Origin: Actinomadura spongiicola
Lineage (GTDB): Bacteria; Actinomycetota; Actinomycetes; Streptosporangiales; Streptosporangiaceae
Assembly (NCBI RefSeq): GCF_003432485.1
Contig: NZ_QVNQ01000001.1
Coordinates: 124,001 to 188,000, forward strand
Direction of reading: 5' to 3'
DNA length: 64,000 nucleotides
The notes under the pieces are model-generated. The model did no database searches and was not told the DNA's origin. It saw nothing but the letters and a program-made list of their open reading frames with translations. A program made the translations under genes and the position numbers. Below are positions 34,638 through 43,620 of this stretch, in pieces. The number at the start of each line of letters is the position of its first letter. Positions within the stretch are counted from its first letter, which is position 1.

Positions 34638-35897
34638 GTGATCGACCTGCGAGCTCTTCGAGAGGACCCCGACCGGCTGCGCGCCTCCCAGCGCGCCCGC
34701 GGGGAGGATGACGGCGTCGTCGACCGGCTGCTCGACCTGGACGAGAGGCGCCGCGCGGCGCTGACGTCGTTCGAGCGGCTGCGGGCGGAACAGAAGAGTT
34801 TCGGCAAGTCGGTATCCAAGGCGCAGGGCGAGGAGCGGCAGCGGCTGCTGAGCCGCGCCAAGGAACTGGCGCAGCAGGTCAAGGAGGCCGAGGCCGACGC
34901 CGACCGGCTCGGCGAGGAACTCGACGCGGTGCTGCGGGGCGTCCCGAACCTGATCGAGGACGGCGCCCCGCCCGGCGGCGAGCAGGACTTCGTCGTCCTG
35001 GAACACGTCGGCGAGCCGCCGAAGTTCGACTTCGAGCCGAAAGATCATCTGGAGCTGGGGGAGAGCCTCGGCGCCATCGACATGGAACGCGGCGCGAAGG
35101 TGTCGGGAGCCCGGTTCTACTACCTGACGGGCGTCGGCGCGCGGCTCCAGTACGCGCTGCTCAACCTCGCCATGGAACAGGCCGTCGCGGCCGGGTTCGT
35201 CCCGATGTACCCGCCGGTGCTGGTGAAGCCGGAGGCGATGGAGGGCACCGGGTTCCTCGGCGCGCACGCCGCGGAGGTGTACCACCTTCCGCAGGACGAG
35301 CTGTACCTGGTGGGGACGTCGGAAGTCCCGCTCGCCGCCTACCACATGAACGAGATCATCGACGGGCTGCCGCGGCGGTACGCGGCGTGGTCCTCGTGCT
35401 TCCGCCGCGAGGCCGGGTCGTACGGGAAGGACACGCGCGGCATCATCCGCGTCCACCAGTTCGACAAGGTGGAGATGTTCTCCTACTGCGATCCCGCCGA
35501 CGCGCACGCCGAGCATCTGCGGCTGCTGGAGTGGGAGAAGGAGATGCTCGCCAAGGTCGAGATCCCGTACCGGGTGATCGACGTGGCGGCGGGCGACCTC
35601 GGGTCCAGCGCGGCGCGCAAGTACGACTGCGAGGCGTGGGTGCCGACGCAGAACACGTACCGGGAGGTCACGTCCACGTCGAACTGCACCGAGTTCCAGG
35701 CGCGGCGCCTCGCGGTGCGGTTCAAGGACGGCGACGGTAAGAGCCGCCCGGTCGCGACCCTGAACGGGACCCTCGCGACGACGCGGTGGATGGTCGCGAT
35801 CCTGGAGAACCACCAGCGGGCGGACGGGACGGTCCACGTCCCGGAGGCCCTCCGGAAGTACCTGGGCCAGGACGTCCTGGAGCCGATCAAGCGCTGA
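34638..35897 (+). CDS. serS: seryl-tRNA synthetase
   Basis: A 419-residue class II synthetase. The N-terminal antiparallel coiled coil (about 28-100) that grips the tRNA-Ser long arm is visible as charged heptads; the catalytic domain has motif 2 [25 protein letters not shown] and motif 3 near the end ([19 protein letters not shown]), with the serine-binding [14 protein letters not shown]. Starts at GTG 34638. A tRNA-Ser(TGA) gene is in the same window at 41.1 kb. No T-box leader is seen upstream. Confidence 0.96.
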   Translation: MIDLRALREDPDRLRASQRARGEDDGVVDRLLDLDERRRAALTSFERLRAEQKSFGKSVSKAQGEERQRLLSRAKELAQQVKEAEADADRLGEELDAVLRGVPNLIEDGAPPGGEQDFVVLEHVGEPPKFDFEPKDHLELGESLGAIDMERGAKVSGARFYYLTGVGARLQYALLNLAMEQAVAAGFVPMYPPVLVKPEAMEGTGFLGAHAAEVYHLPQDELYLVGTSEVPLAAYHMNEIIDGLPRRYAAWSSCFRREAGSYGKDTRGIIRVHQFDKVEMFSYCDPADAHAEHLRLLEWEKEMLAKVEIPYRVIDVAAGDLGSSAARKYDCEAWVPTQNTYREVTSTSNCTEFQARRLAVRFKDGDGKSRPVATLNGTLATTRWMVAILENHQRADGTVHVPEALRKYLGQDVLEPIKR

Positions 35898-35961
35898 AGC
35901 CCGCCGCGAGGTCCGTCGTACGCGTCACTTAGGGTTTGTCTAATCTGCCCTGGAAGGTGAC

Positions 35962-36765
35962 ATGAGCACATCCTCGCCGCGTGTGATCGCCACGGACCTC
36001 GACGGAACGGTCGTGCGCTCCGATGGAACGATCTCAGACCGGACGGTCGCCGCCCTGGCCCGCGTGGAACGGGCCGGGGCGATGCTCGTCATGGTGACCG
36101 GGCGGCCGCCGCGCTGGATGACGGAGGTCGCCGAGGCCGTCGGCCACCACGGGGTCGCGATCTGCGCCAACGGCGCCGTCGTGTACGACCTGCACACCGA
36201 GACCGTCCTCCAGACCCGGGAGATGCCCCCGGACGTGATCGCCGAGGCGGTCGGTCGGCTCCGCGGTGTCTCCCCCGAACTGCGGTTCGCCGTGGAGCAC
36301 ACGACCGGGTTCGTGTTCGAGGCCTCGTACGGCCTGGAACGCTGGGACCTCGAAGCCTTCGGTGGACGTCCCGTGGAGGGCGACGACCTCGTCAACCGCA
36401 GCGGTACGAAACTGCTCGCGTTCCAGCCCGACGCAGACCCCGACACGCTCGCGGAGAAGGCGGAACAGGCCGTCGGCGACCTCGTCACCGTCACCCACTC
36501 GTCCGGGCGGGGGCTGCTGGAGATGAGCGCGCTCGGCGTCACCAAGGCCACCGCCCTCGCCGCGCTGTGCGTCGAGCACGGCGTCACCTCCGCCGACGTC
36601 ACCGCGTTCGGTGACATGCCCAACGACCTGGCGATGCTCACCTGGGCGGGAACCTCCTACGCCGTCGCCAACGCGCATCCGCTCGTGCTGGCGGCCACCA
36701 CGCACACCACGTCCCGCAACGACGACGACGGTGTCGCGGAGGTCCTCGAACGCCTCTTCCCATAG
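35962..36765 (+). CDS. Cof-type HAD-IIB phosphatase
   Basis: A 267-residue HAD-superfamily hydrolase. Motif I is VIATDLDGTVV (nucleophile D12, acid/base D14), motif II threonine in MLVMVTGRPPRWM, motif III lysine near TKATALAALC and motif IV FGDMPNDLAML. The large C2 cap (about 85-190) marks subclass IIB, which acts on sugar phosphates or flavin nucleotides. Located 64 bp after serS on the same strand. A bidirectional terminator follows. Confidence 0.9.
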   Translation: MSTSSPRVIATDLDGTVVRSDGTISDRTVAALARVERAGAMLVMVTGRPPRWMTEVAEAVGHHGVAICANGAVVYDLHTETVLQTREMPPDVIAEAVGRLRGVSPELRFAVEHTTGFVFEASYGLERWDLEAFGGRPVEGDDLVNRSGTKLLAFQPDADPDTLAEKAEQAVGDLVTVTHSSGRGLLEMSALGVTKATALAALCVEHGVTSADVTAFGDMPNDLAMLTWAGTSYAVANAHPLVLAATTHTTSRNDDDGVAEVLERLFP

Positions 36766-36767
36766 CG

Positions 36768-36798
36768 ACGGCCGCGCCCGCGTGGGGGGCGCGGCCGT
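36768..36798. terminator. bidirectional stem-loop between HAD gene and bpa
   Basis: ACGGCCGCGCC and GGCGCGGCCGT form a perfect 11-bp stem with a 9-nt loop between two convergent genes, 3 bp after the HAD stop and 14 bp from the bpa stop. Confidence 0.8.
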
Positions 36799-36812
36799 GT
36801 CCGCCAGGGGGC

Positions 36813-37355
36813 TTACAGGTAGGGGCCGGACGAGCGGGAACCGGGGGTGTGGTCCTCTTCGGCGCCGGGCGGCATCATGCCCGCGGGCAGGGCGCGCCGC
36901 ATCTGCTCCAGCTGGGCGCGCGCCGCCATCTGCTGGGCGAACAGCGTCGTCTGGATGCCGTGGAACAGGCCCTCCAGCCAGCCGACGAGCTGCGCCTGCG
37001 CGATCCGCAGCTCCGACTCGCTCGGCACCGTGCCGTCCGTGAACGGCAGCGACAGCCGCTCCAACTCCTCCACCAGCTCCGGCGCGAGACCGTCCTCCAG
37101 CTCCTTGATGGACGACTTGTGGATCTCCCGGAGCCGCGCCCGGCTCGCCTCGTCCAGCGGCGCGGACTTGACCTCCTCCAGCAGTTGCCGGATCATCCCG
37201 CCGATCCGCATCACCTTCGCGGGCTGCTCGACCATGTCGGTGACCGACTTGCCCTCGGAGTCACCGCCACCGCCGCCCTCGACGGCGATGCCGTTCGGGC
37301 CGACCACGAGCACCTGCGGATCCTGTTCAGAATGCTTGTTCGAAGGCTCGCTCAT
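36813..37355 (-). CDS. bpa: bacterial proteasome activator (Bpa/PafE, DUF2587)
   Basis: A 180-residue protein of the ATP-independent proteasome activator family. It has a disordered glycine-rich N-terminus (about 1-38), the helical core VTDMVEQPAKVMRIGGMIRQLLEEVKSAPLDEASRARL and LVGWLEGLFHGIQTTLFAQQMAARAQLEQM, and a C-terminus ending GPYL. That end matches the hydrophobic-tyrosine-X type motif (GQYL in mycobacterial PafE) that docks into the 20S proteasome alpha ring. It forms dodecameric rings and feeds unstructured proteins, such as HspR, to the proteasome. Its presence implies a 20S proteasome elsewhere in the genome. Confidence 0.93.
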   Translation of the reverse strand: MSEPSNKHSEQDPQVLVVGPNGIAVEGGGGGDSEGKSVTDMVEQPAKVMRIGGMIRQLLEEVKSAPLDEASRARLREIHKSSIKELEDGLAPELVEELERLSLPFTDGTVPSESELRIAQAQLVGWLEGLFHGIQTTLFAQQMAARAQLEQMRRALPAGMMPPGAEEDHTPGSRSSGPYL

Positions 37356-37368
37356 AATCCATTCATCC

Positions 37369-38325
37369 TCACACGGTCAGCAGGATCTTTCCGACATGAC
37401 CGCTGTCTTCGAGCAGCCGGTGCGCCGTCGACGCGTCCCGCATCGGGATCCGGCGGTCCACGACCGTCCGGACGGCGCCCGACTCCAGCAGCGGCCACAC
37501 ATTCTCCAGGACGTCCGCCACGATCTCCGCCTTCTCCTCCAACGGACGGGCCCGCAGCGTCGTCCCGTGCACCAGCGCCCGCTTGCCGAGCAACTTTCCG
37601 ATGTCCAGCTCCGCCCGCGCGCCACCCTGCAACCCGATCACCATCAACCGTCCACCGACGGCGAGGGCGTCCACGTTCCTCGCCAGGTACTTGGCGCCGA
37701 TCAGGTCCAGGATCACGTCGTACGGCCCATGCCGGACGAAATCGTCCTCACGATAGTTGACGGTCACGTCCGCGCCGAGTTCCCGGCAGCGGGCCGCCTT
37801 CTCCGCGCTGCCCACCGTCGTCACCACCCGCGCGCCACGCGCCTTGGCGAGCTGGATCGCGAACGTCCCGATGCCGCTGCCGCCCCCGTGGACCAGCAGG
37901 GTCTCCCCGGCGCGGAGCCCACCGAGCATGAAGACGTTCGACCACACCGTGCACGCCACCTCGGGCAGCCCGGCCGCGTCGACGACGTCCACACCGCGCG
38001 GCACCGGAAGCACCTGCGACGCGGGCACCGCGACCCGTTCGGCGTACCCGCCGCCGTTCAGCAGCGCGCACACCTCGTCCCCGACCCGGAGGCCGGTCAC
38101 CTCGGGGCCGAGCTCGGCGACCCGGCCCGACACCTCCAGGCCCGGGTACGGCGGGGCGCCGTCCGGCGGCGGGTAAAGGCCCCTGCGCTGCATGACGTCC
38201 GCGCGGTTGACCGCGCTCGCCACCACGTCGATCAGGACCTCGCCCGGCTTCGGCGCCGGATCCGGCACCGGCTCCCATTCCAGGACGTCCGCGTCCCCCG
38301 GTTCGCGGATCACGATCGCATGCAT
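37369..38325 (-). CDS. NAD(P)H:quinone oxidoreductase (MDR family)
   Basis: A 318-residue medium-chain dehydrogenase/reductase of the zinc-free quinone oxidoreductase (PIG3/QOR) group. N-terminal GroES-like domain contains SAVNRADVMQRRGLYPPPDG and PGLEVSGRVAELG; the Rossmann fold shows LLVHGGGSGIGTFAIQLAKARGARV with an NADPH-type GxGxxG variant; a late EEKAEIVADVLENVWPLLESG segment is also typical. No zinc cysteine ligands are present. ATG 38325 is used; a GTG nine bases upstream is possible. It lies 13 bp upstream of the bpa start on the same strand, so the two are probably co-transcribed. Confidence 0.88.
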   Translation of the reverse strand: MHAIVIREPGDADVLEWEPVPDPAPKPGEVLIDVVASAVNRADVMQRRGLYPPPDGAPPYPGLEVSGRVAELGPEVTGLRVGDEVCALLNGGGYAERVAVPASQVLPVPRGVDVVDAAGLPEVACTVWSNVFMLGGLRAGETLLVHGGGSGIGTFAIQLAKARGARVVTTVGSAEKAARCRELGADVTVNYREDDFVRHGPYDVILDLIGAKYLARNVDALAVGGRLMVIGLQGGARAELDIGKLLGKRALVHGTTLRARPLEEKAEIVADVLENVWPLLESGAVRTVVDRRIPMRDASTAHRLLEDSGHVGKILLTV

Positions 38326-38497
38326 ACCGGCCACGCTACCGGGCACGGACGCGTCTCACCCGGACCAGGTCGACACCGCGCCAACCTCGATCTCCACGGG
38401 GCGTACACGCCATTGACGCACGGGTATCCTGCGTGGGGGCCAGTTTGCCCACCTGCACCGTGTTGATCATCAGAGGCGTGCACGAGGGGGAAGAACG

Positions 38498-40588
38498 GTG
38501 GCGAGGAACGAGCACGACGGGCGTTCCCTGGAGGAGCGGCTGGCCTCTCTTGACGCGTTGAGCGGGGACTCCAACCAGCAGCCTCCCGCGGAGCAGGAGA
38601 ACGCTCCACCGGAGACGACCGCCCAGCCCGAGAACGACCAGTTCGACCCCAACGCCAACCCCTGGCTCGCCGCGCCCCCGCCACCGCCGCCCCCCACGTT
38701 CCAGCAGCCCTTCGAGCAGTACCCGCCGGAGCCCTCCGGACCGCCGCAGCCGCCGCCCTACGACGGCGGCCCCATGCCACAGCCGTTCGACGGCGGCATG
38801 CTCCCGCCCCCGTACGCGACCCCCGACAACGACCCGTCCAAGGCTCCCCATCCGTCGCAGCCGTCGCCGTACGAGGCCAACGGCAACTCCGCGCCACCCT
38901 TCGAAGAACTGCCGCCTTACCCGTCCGACCAACTCCCGGCCCAGGACCCCAACGCGTCCGTCCAGCAATACCCCCCGCCGGACCCGAACACAGCCCAGCC
39001 CTACACACAGGACCCGAACGCCGCCGTACAGCCGTACCCGCCGGTCGACCCCAACACAGGCCAGCCCTACGCGCAAAGTCCGAATGCCACGGGCCAGCAG
39101 TACCCGCCAAGGGATGTCAACGGAGTCCAGCCCTACGCCCAGGACCCGAACGCCGCGGCTCAGCCGTACCCCCAGGTGGATCCGACCACGGGCCAGCCGT
39201 ACGCGCAGGACGCGAACGCCGCCGCGCAGCAGTACCCGCCGGTCGATCCCAACACGGGCCAGCCCTACACGCAGAACCCGAACGCCGGCGCACAGCCGTA
39301 CCCACCGGTGGACCCGACCACGGGTCAGCCATATGCACAGGATCCGAACGCTTCAGGACAGCCGTATACGCCGGTAGACCCGACCGCGGGGCAGCCGTAC
39401 CCCCCAGTGGACCCGAACACAGGGCAGCCCTACGCGCAGGACCCCAACGCCGCCGCACAGCCGTACCCCCCAGCCGACCCGAACGTCGCGGGGCAGCAGT
39501 ACCCGGTCGATCCGAACACCGGACAACCCGTGGCGGGATACGGATACCCCGGCGGATCGCCGCACGACCCGTCCGGATATCCGCAGGGGCCGGGCCAGCC
39601 GGTGCAACCGCCTCCAGGCCATCCCGCGCAGTACCCCCAGCACCACCAGCCACAGAACGCCGACAGTCTCAGTTCCGAGAACCTGCTCGGCGAGCGTCGT
39701 ATCGCGCCGTCCTCCGGCTGGCGGCGCGCCGTCTACAAGGCGACCGCGGGCAGCATCCACCCGGGGGAGTCGCAGGGCGACCTGCGCCGCAAGGACCTGA
39801 TCGCGCGGGCGCGGACCCCGGTGGCGGGCGGGCATCACCGGGTCGCCGTCATGTCGCTGAAGGGCGGCGTCGGCAAGACGACCACTACGACCGGGCTCGG
39901 CTCGATGCTGGGCCAACTGCGCGGCGACACCGTCATCGCGGTGGACGCCAACCCCGACCGCGGGACGCTGTCGGACAAGGTCAAGCTGGAGACGGCCGCG
40001 ACCGTCCGGGACCTGCTGAACAACCGCGACAAGATCCATCGGTACGCCGACGTCCGGGCGTTCACGTCGCAGAACAACGCGCGGCTCGAAGTCCTGGCGT
40101 CCGACCGCGACCCGGCGGTGAGCGAGGCGTTCAGCGCCGAGGACTACGCCGCCGTGGCCGTCGTCCTGGAACAGTTCTACTCGATCTGTATCACCGACTG
40201 CGGGACCGGGCTGCTGCACTCGGCGATGGCGGGCGTGCTGAGCCTGGCCGACCAACTCGTCCTCGTGAGCTCCCCGTCGGTGGACGGTGCCCGCTCCGCG
40301 AGCGCGACGCTGGACTGGCTGGAGGCCCACAACCACGGCCATCTGGTGCGCAACGGTGTGGTCGTGCTGTCGATGGTCCGCACCCGCACCCGCAGCCAGG
40401 TCGACCTGGACAAGCTCCAAGCCCACTTCGAGAGCCGCTGCCGCGCCGTCGTCCGCATCCCGTACGACGACCACCTGGAGGAGGGCGCCGAGGTGGAGCT
40501 GGACCAACTCGCTCCCGGCACACGCGAGGCATACCTGATGCTCGCGGCCGTGGTCGGTGACGGCTTCGCGTACCAGCGTCCGCAGTAG
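38498..40588 (+). CDS. MinD/ParA-like ATPase with long proline/glutamine-rich repeat region
   Basis: A 696-residue two-part protein. Residues about 1-400 are disordered and rich in P, Q, N, Y and D, with a tandem array (about 155-345) of 17-22-residue units such as QPYAQDPNAAAQPYPPVDPN. Residues about 440-696 are a MinD/ParA ATPase: deviant Walker A MSLKGGVGKTTTT, switch VIAVDANPDRGTLSDKV, and the DCGTGLLHSAM switch II. The build resembles ESX/type VII-linked and SCO5717-type actinomycete proteins, which act at the cell pole or with secretion systems. No EccC or WXG100 gene is seen here. GTG 38498 has a purine-rich site upstream. Confidence 0.8.
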   Translation: MARNEHDGRSLEERLASLDALSGDSNQQPPAEQENAPPETTAQPENDQFDPNANPWLAAPPPPPPPTFQQPFEQYPPEPSGPPQPPPYDGGPMPQPFDGGMLPPPYATPDNDPSKAPHPSQPSPYEANGNSAPPFEELPPYPSDQLPAQDPNASVQQYPPPDPNTAQPYTQDPNAAVQPYPPVDPNTGQPYAQSPNATGQQYPPRDVNGVQPYAQDPNAAAQPYPQVDPTTGQPYAQDANAAAQQYPPVDPNTGQPYTQNPNAGAQPYPPVDPTTGQPYAQDPNASGQPYTPVDPTAGQPYPPVDPNTGQPYAQDPNAAAQPYPPADPNVAGQQYPVDPNTGQPVAGYGYPGGSPHDPSGYPQGPGQPVQPPPGHPAQYPQHHQPQNADSLSSENLLGERRIAPSSGWRRAVYKATAGSIHPGESQGDLRRKDLIARARTPVAGGHHRVAVMSLKGGVGKTTTTTGLGSMLGQLRGDTVIAVDANPDRGTLSDKVKLETAATVRDLLNNRDKIHRYADVRAFTSQNNARLEVLASDRDPAVSEAFSAEDYAAVAVVLEQFYSICITDCGTGLLHSAMAGVLSLADQLVLVSSPSVDGARSASATLDWLEAHNHGHLVRNGVVVLSMVRTRTRSQVDLDKLQAHFESRCRAVVRIPYDDHLEEGAEVELDQLAPGTREAYLMLAAVVGDGFAYQRPQ
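38960..39535 (+). repeat. in-frame tandem repeats in the ParA-like gene
   Basis: About ten degenerate copies of a roughly 51-66 bp unit coding QPY-(A/T)Q-(D/N)PNA-(A/S)-xQ-(P/Q)YPPxDP-x-TG. Copies differ at silent and coding positions, so the array is old but likely to vary in copy number between strains. Confidence 0.85.
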
Positions 40589-40626
40589 CCGGGGAACCGT
40601 GAGGGCGCGGGCCGCGTCCCAGCGCC

Positions 40627-41076
40627 ATGATCGGTGGAGCACGACCGGTGTTGGCCGCCGCGCTGCTGGCCCTGTGCGTGGGCTGCTCCTCATCGTCGTC
40701 CAACGGCCAGGCGATCTGCGGGCCCTGCCCGATGCCCGTGACGGTCACCGTCTCAGGGCTCGACCAGGTGACCGCCGAAGGTGTACGGATGCACCTTTGC
40801 GTCGGCGAGATGCCCTGCACGAGCTTCCGCCTCACGCGCCGCGACGAAACGGTGTCCTGTGGGTCGGTGGCCTGTTCCCTGGACGAGACGGGCAGTACAC
40901 GCATGCTGCACCTCACGCTCGCCCAGAAGGACGCGCGGAAGGTCGCTGACCTACCAGTACGCGTCACGGCCTCAACGAGGAAAGAACAACGGCAAGGAGA
41001 GGCGACCATGACGTACGTCCACCAGGGAGAACCCTGCGGCTGCAACTACTCGCGCGCCGACATCGCGTTGATGTGA
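40627..41076 (+). CDS. putative lipoprotein, cysteine-rich
   Basis: A 149-residue secreted protein with a lipobox (LCVGC, cysteine 20) followed by a serine-rich spacer. The mature domain has six or more cysteines (CGPCP, LCVGEMPC, SCGSVACS, CGC), suggesting disulfide-stabilised beta structure. No known family recognised. It lies 38 bp after the ParA-like gene on the same strand, perhaps in one operon, and just before tRNA-Ser. Confidence 0.65.
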   Translation: MIGGARPVLAAALLALCVGCSSSSSNGQAICGPCPMPVTVTVSGLDQVTAEGVRMHLCVGEMPCTSFRLTRRDETVSCGSVACSLDETGSTRMLHLTLAQKDARKVADLPVRVTASTRKEQRQGEATMTYVHQGEPCGCNYSRADIALM

Positions 41077-41135
41077 CTGGCGATATGCGGTCGAAGACAG
41101 TGCCCCCTGGCCGCTATCGTTGACGTTGGCCACCT

Positions 41136-41224
41136 GGAGAGTTCGCATAGTGGACTAGTGCAGGCGCCTTGAAAGCGCCCAGGGCTGGGGACAGTCCTCG
41201 TGGGTTCGAATCCCACACTCTCCG
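41136..41224 (+). tRNA. tRNA-Ser (anticodon TGA)
   Basis: Class II tRNA of 89 nt. Acceptor stem GGAGAGT (41136-41142) pairs with ACTCTCC (41217-41223), discriminator G at 41224; CCA is not encoded. Anticodon stem GGCGC/GCGCC encloses loop CTTGAAA, giving anticodon TGA that reads UCA and other UCN serine codons. The long variable arm (around GGGCTGGGGACAGTCCTC) and the T arm GTGGG-TTCGAAT-CCCAC confirm a serine tRNA. A dispersed repeat begins 7 bp downstream. No integrase or attachment duplicate is seen. Confidence 0.95.
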
Positions 41225-41230
41225 CTGTGT

Positions 41231-41665
41231 TTAATTGCAGTTCACTCCTCCTTCGGCCCTGGCGGGCCTCCATCGTCGTGAACTGCGGTGCGATCGCTGC
41301 ATCGCTTCGGCTCGCCTGGCGGCTCGCTGCGCGATCAGGTTCTCGCTTCGCTCGCACCTGCCTTCAGACGCGATCGCAACCCCTGAGGTCACTGCGGGGT
41401 TCCCGTGCGGGCTGAGGCCGTCGGTCAGAAGAGGGTCCTTTGGGCGGTCGGACCCGGCGCGCCTCCAACACCGTGAACCGCGATGCGATCGCTGCATCGC
41501 TTCGGCTCGCCTGGCGGCTCGCTGCGCGATCAGGTTCTCGCTTCGCTCGCACCTGCCTTCGGACGCGATCGCAAACCCTGAGGTCGCTACGGGGTTCCCG
41601 TGCGGGCTAAGGCCGTCGGTCAGAGGAGGCCCGTGCGGGTCGCCGGACCCGGCCTCCTACATGGG
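41231..41665 (-). repeat. dispersed intergenic repeat, copy B (two tandem units)
   Basis: Two direct copies about 194 bp apart, in the opposite orientation to copies A and C: the series GTGAAC(T/C)GCG(G/A)TGCGATCGCTGC starts at 41278 and again at 41472. The first unit carries the complete terminal hairpin: GCAGTTCAC (41237-41245) against GTGAACTGC (41278-41286) around CGGCCCTGGCGGGCC. Each unit continues through GCTCGCTGCGCGATCAGGTTC and CCTGAGGTC to GGGTTCCCGTGCGGGCT. It fills the 479-bp gap between tRNA-Ser and the M15 peptidase gene; nothing else is recognisable there. Confidence 0.9.
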
Positions 41666-41703
41666 CTGTGGTGTGGGCGCTGCGGCTGGGGGTTTGGGTG
41701 GGG

Positions 41704-42435
41704 TCAGCGGCCTGACTTGGAGAAGTGTTGGTAGTCCTTGGCGCCGCTCCACTCGCCGCCCCAGCCCCAGCCGATCGAGTCGAAGGCCTGGACGACCTTG
41801 TCGCCGACGTGGATGACGCCCGGGTCGTCGTTCTTGCGGTTCCTGTACTTCGTGCAGTCCTTGTGGGCGATGCGGCCGTTCGCGTAGACGTACGGGTTCT
41901 GGCAGGGGTTGATGTCGATCGCCAGGCCGTAGGCGTGCTGGGAGAAGGAGCTCGATCCGGTCGCGGTGCGGCAGTTGAAGGCCGAGGTGTTGTTGGCCTC
42001 GATCGACTGGAAGTCGCTTCCCTTGTACTTGTCGACCGGTTCCATGCGGTCGATGGGGTAGCGCATGTCGTACAGCTTCTTGAAGACGCCGACCAGGTCC
42101 TTGGCCTCCCCGGCGTTGACGACGAGTCGTCCACCGGTGTGCGGGCGGTCGTCCATGCCCCAGTAGGTCATCTCGATCATCCGTAGGCCGGACGGCGGCA
42201 CCGGGCAGCCTCTGCGCCATGAGTGCTTCAGGTCGGCGGCGGTGACCTTCTTGATCTGTGATTGGAAGGACGCGGGCGTGGCGGGTGGGGTCGTGGTGGT
42301 GCCGGGCGCGGTTGGCGGGGTCGCGGGTGGGGCGGTCTCGCCCGTGTCGTCGGAGCCGCCGCCGCAACCGGCCAGCGCCGTCATGATCACCGCGGCGAGG
42401 AGAGCCGCGCTGCGAAGGTGCCCTCTACCTGGCAT
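41704..42435 (-). CDS. M15-family D-Ala-D-Ala carboxypeptidase-like lipoprotein
   Basis: A 243-residue secreted protein. The signal peptide ends in lipobox LAGC (cysteine about 24), then a Thr/Pro-rich linker (about 30-55). The catalytic domain has zinc ligands in SFSQHAYGLAIDINP (SxHxxGxAxD) and the late histidine in DYQHFS, the M15 VanY/peptidase_M15_4 pattern. It probably trims peptidoglycan stem peptides or crosslinks outside the membrane. ATG 42435 gives a normal signal peptide; the frame extends 13 codons further upstream. Transcribed alone. Confidence 0.85.
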   Translation of the reverse strand: MPGRGHLRSAALLAAVIMTALAGCGGGSDDTGETAPPATPPTAPGTTTTPPATPASFQSQIKKVTAADLKHSWRRGCPVPPSGLRMIEMTYWGMDDRPHTGGRLVVNAGEAKDLVGVFKKLYDMRYPIDRMEPVDKYKGSDFQSIEANNTSAFNCRTATGSSSFSQHAYGLAIDINPCQNPYVYANGRIAHKDCTKYRNRKNDDPGVIHVGDKVVQAFDSIGWGWGGEWSGAKDYQHFSKSGR

Positions 42436-42597
42436 TCTTCCAGCATGGCATGTCCGGTGGCCTGCACGTGCCACCGGGGATTCGCTACGGTGCGTTTGAC
42501 GGCGCGTACGTGGGAAAGGGGCCGGAACGGACGGGTCGTGAACTCATTCGTCCGCCGGGCAGGTCGCCGGCGGTGTGCGGCCCAGGGGGGAGCCGGG

Positions 42598-43014
42598 ATG
42601 GCGGATTCTCGGGAGCGGGACTTCCCCAGCCTCGAAGACGAGATCTTCGCCGTGGCGCACAGCGTGGAGGTCGAGGAGACGGTCAGTCCACGGCTGCGGA
42701 CGGACCGGGCCCAGGTGTTCGTGGAGCGTGCGTGGGCCTTCCTCGGACGCGACGTCAAGGCGTTGGGGGCCGGCTTCGGCATCTTTGTTCTCGTTGACGC
42801 CGTGATGATGTACGCGCCGCTGATGACGAGCCGCAGGCCGAGTCTGCTGCCACAGTTCGTGACGTTGCTGGTCCTGGCGTTCGGGCTCGGGGGGCTGCTG
42901 GTGTGGAAGGTCGGGGGGCGGTGGCGGACGTTCGGGTTCGGGATGATGCTGGCCTGGGTGTTCCTGACGTTGATGTCCGTCGGTTTCCTCACCGGCATCA
43001 CCGTCCCCCTGTAG
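42598..43014 (+). CDS. three-helix membrane protein of unknown function
   Basis: A 138-residue protein: an acidic cytoplasmic N-terminus (about 1-45, RERDFPSLEDEIFAVAHSVEVEE) and three hydrophobic helices (about 55-77, 82-103, 112-133). A GGGGGGAG run lies just before ATG 42598. It is convergent with a MarR gene whose stop lies 4 bp away. No family recognised. Confidence 0.65.
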   Translation: MADSRERDFPSLEDEIFAVAHSVEVEETVSPRLRTDRAQVFVERAWAFLGRDVKALGAGFGIFVLVDAVMMYAPLMTSRRPSLLPQFVTLLVLAFGLGGLLVWKVGGRWRTFGFGMMLAWVFLTLMSVGFLTGITVPL

Positions 43015-43017
43015 GGG

Positions 43018-43473
43018 TCAGGACGACAGGTTCTTGAGGACGAGGGAGAAGGCGCGGCCGATGGCTTCGAGGTCGTGCGGGTCGATGATGTCGATGAAGT
43101 AGTTCCGGACGGTCTCGACGTGGTCGCGGGCGGCCCGGTCGAGCGCGGCGAAGCCCTCGTCGGTCAGGTGGGCGTACACGCCGCGTTTGTCGTTCGGGCA
43201 GTTGTCCCGTTTGACGAGGCCCTTCGACTCCAGGCGGGAGCAGGTGTGCGACAGTCGGCTGCGGGACTGGCTGGCGTTCTCGGCGAGTTCCGCCATGCGC
43301 AGCCGCCGATCGGGAGCCTCCGACAGCCGGACGAGGATTTCGTACTCCGAGACCGACAGCCCGTGCCGCGTCTTCAGATCACGATCCATGATCTCGGTGA
43401 GCCGGACGCTGCCGTCGACGTACGCTCGCCAATCGCGCTGCTGGGCGGCATCGAGCCAGCGAGGTTCACTCAT
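43018..43473 (-). CDS. MarR-family transcriptional regulator
   Basis: A 151-residue winged-helix regulator: long N-terminal dimerisation helix, LSVSEYEILVRLSEAPDRRLRMAELAENASQSRSRLSHTCSRLESKGLVKR with recognition helix, and the wing DNCPNDKRGVYAHLTDEG. It starts at ATG 43473. The divergent region holds an inverted pair TTGAA-GA-TTCAA 22 bp upstream, a likely self-operator. The target genes and ligand are unknown; the divergent AAA ATPase is the only candidate nearby. Confidence 0.9.
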   Translation of the reverse strand: MSEPRWLDAAQQRDWRAYVDGSVRLTEIMDRDLKTRHGLSVSEYEILVRLSEAPDRRLRMAELAENASQSRSRLSHTCSRLESKGLVKRDNCPNDKRGVYAHLTDEGFAALDRAARDHVETVRNYFIDIIDPHDLEAIGRAFSLVLKNLSS

Positions 43474-43494
43474 GATGTCCAGTATACGTCATGA

Positions 43495-43506
43495 TTGAAG
43501 ATTCAA
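43495..43506. promoter_or_regulatory. candidate MarR operator
   Basis: TTGAA (43495-43499) and TTCAA (43502-43506) form an inverted repeat with a 2-bp centre, in an AT-rich patch directly upstream of the MarR start. Size and site fit autoregulation. Confidence 0.4.
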
Positions 43507-43602
43507 CTAATACGCCTTACCTTCACGTTAGCAAGACCTTGGCCCGGAAGTTCTCGGGTCCGGGTGACGGGCGGGGGCCGCGTGCGCTAGTGTGTTCGAA
43601 TA

Positions 43603-43620
43603 GTCGAACAAAGGTTCGAC
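43603..43620. promoter_or_regulatory. lexA box: SOS (LexA) box
   Basis: GTCGAAC-AAAG-GTTCGAC: the actinobacterial LexA consensus TCGAAC-N4-GTTCGA is matched perfectly (43604-43619) and the palindrome extends one base each side. A second overlapping inverted pair GTTCGA-ATAG-TCGAAC lies at 43594-43609. It is about 170 bp before the AAA ATPase start used here and about 130 bp from the divergent MarR start. In a genome this GC-rich a perfect 12-bp match by chance is very unlikely. Confidence 0.75.

Noticed and set aside
41231..41560. ORFs on both strands within repeat copy B (for example starting MRAKREPDRAAS or MQFTPPSALAGLHRRE)
   Set aside because: They follow the repeated DNA, recur in other copies in different frames, and have no ribosome binding site. 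The conserved thing is the DNA/RNA, not a protein.
41225..41703. tRNA-Ser as attachment site of an integrated element
   Set aside because: No integrase gene and no duplicate of the tRNA 3' end found in the window; the adjacent repeats belong to a family that also occurs away from tRNA genes.
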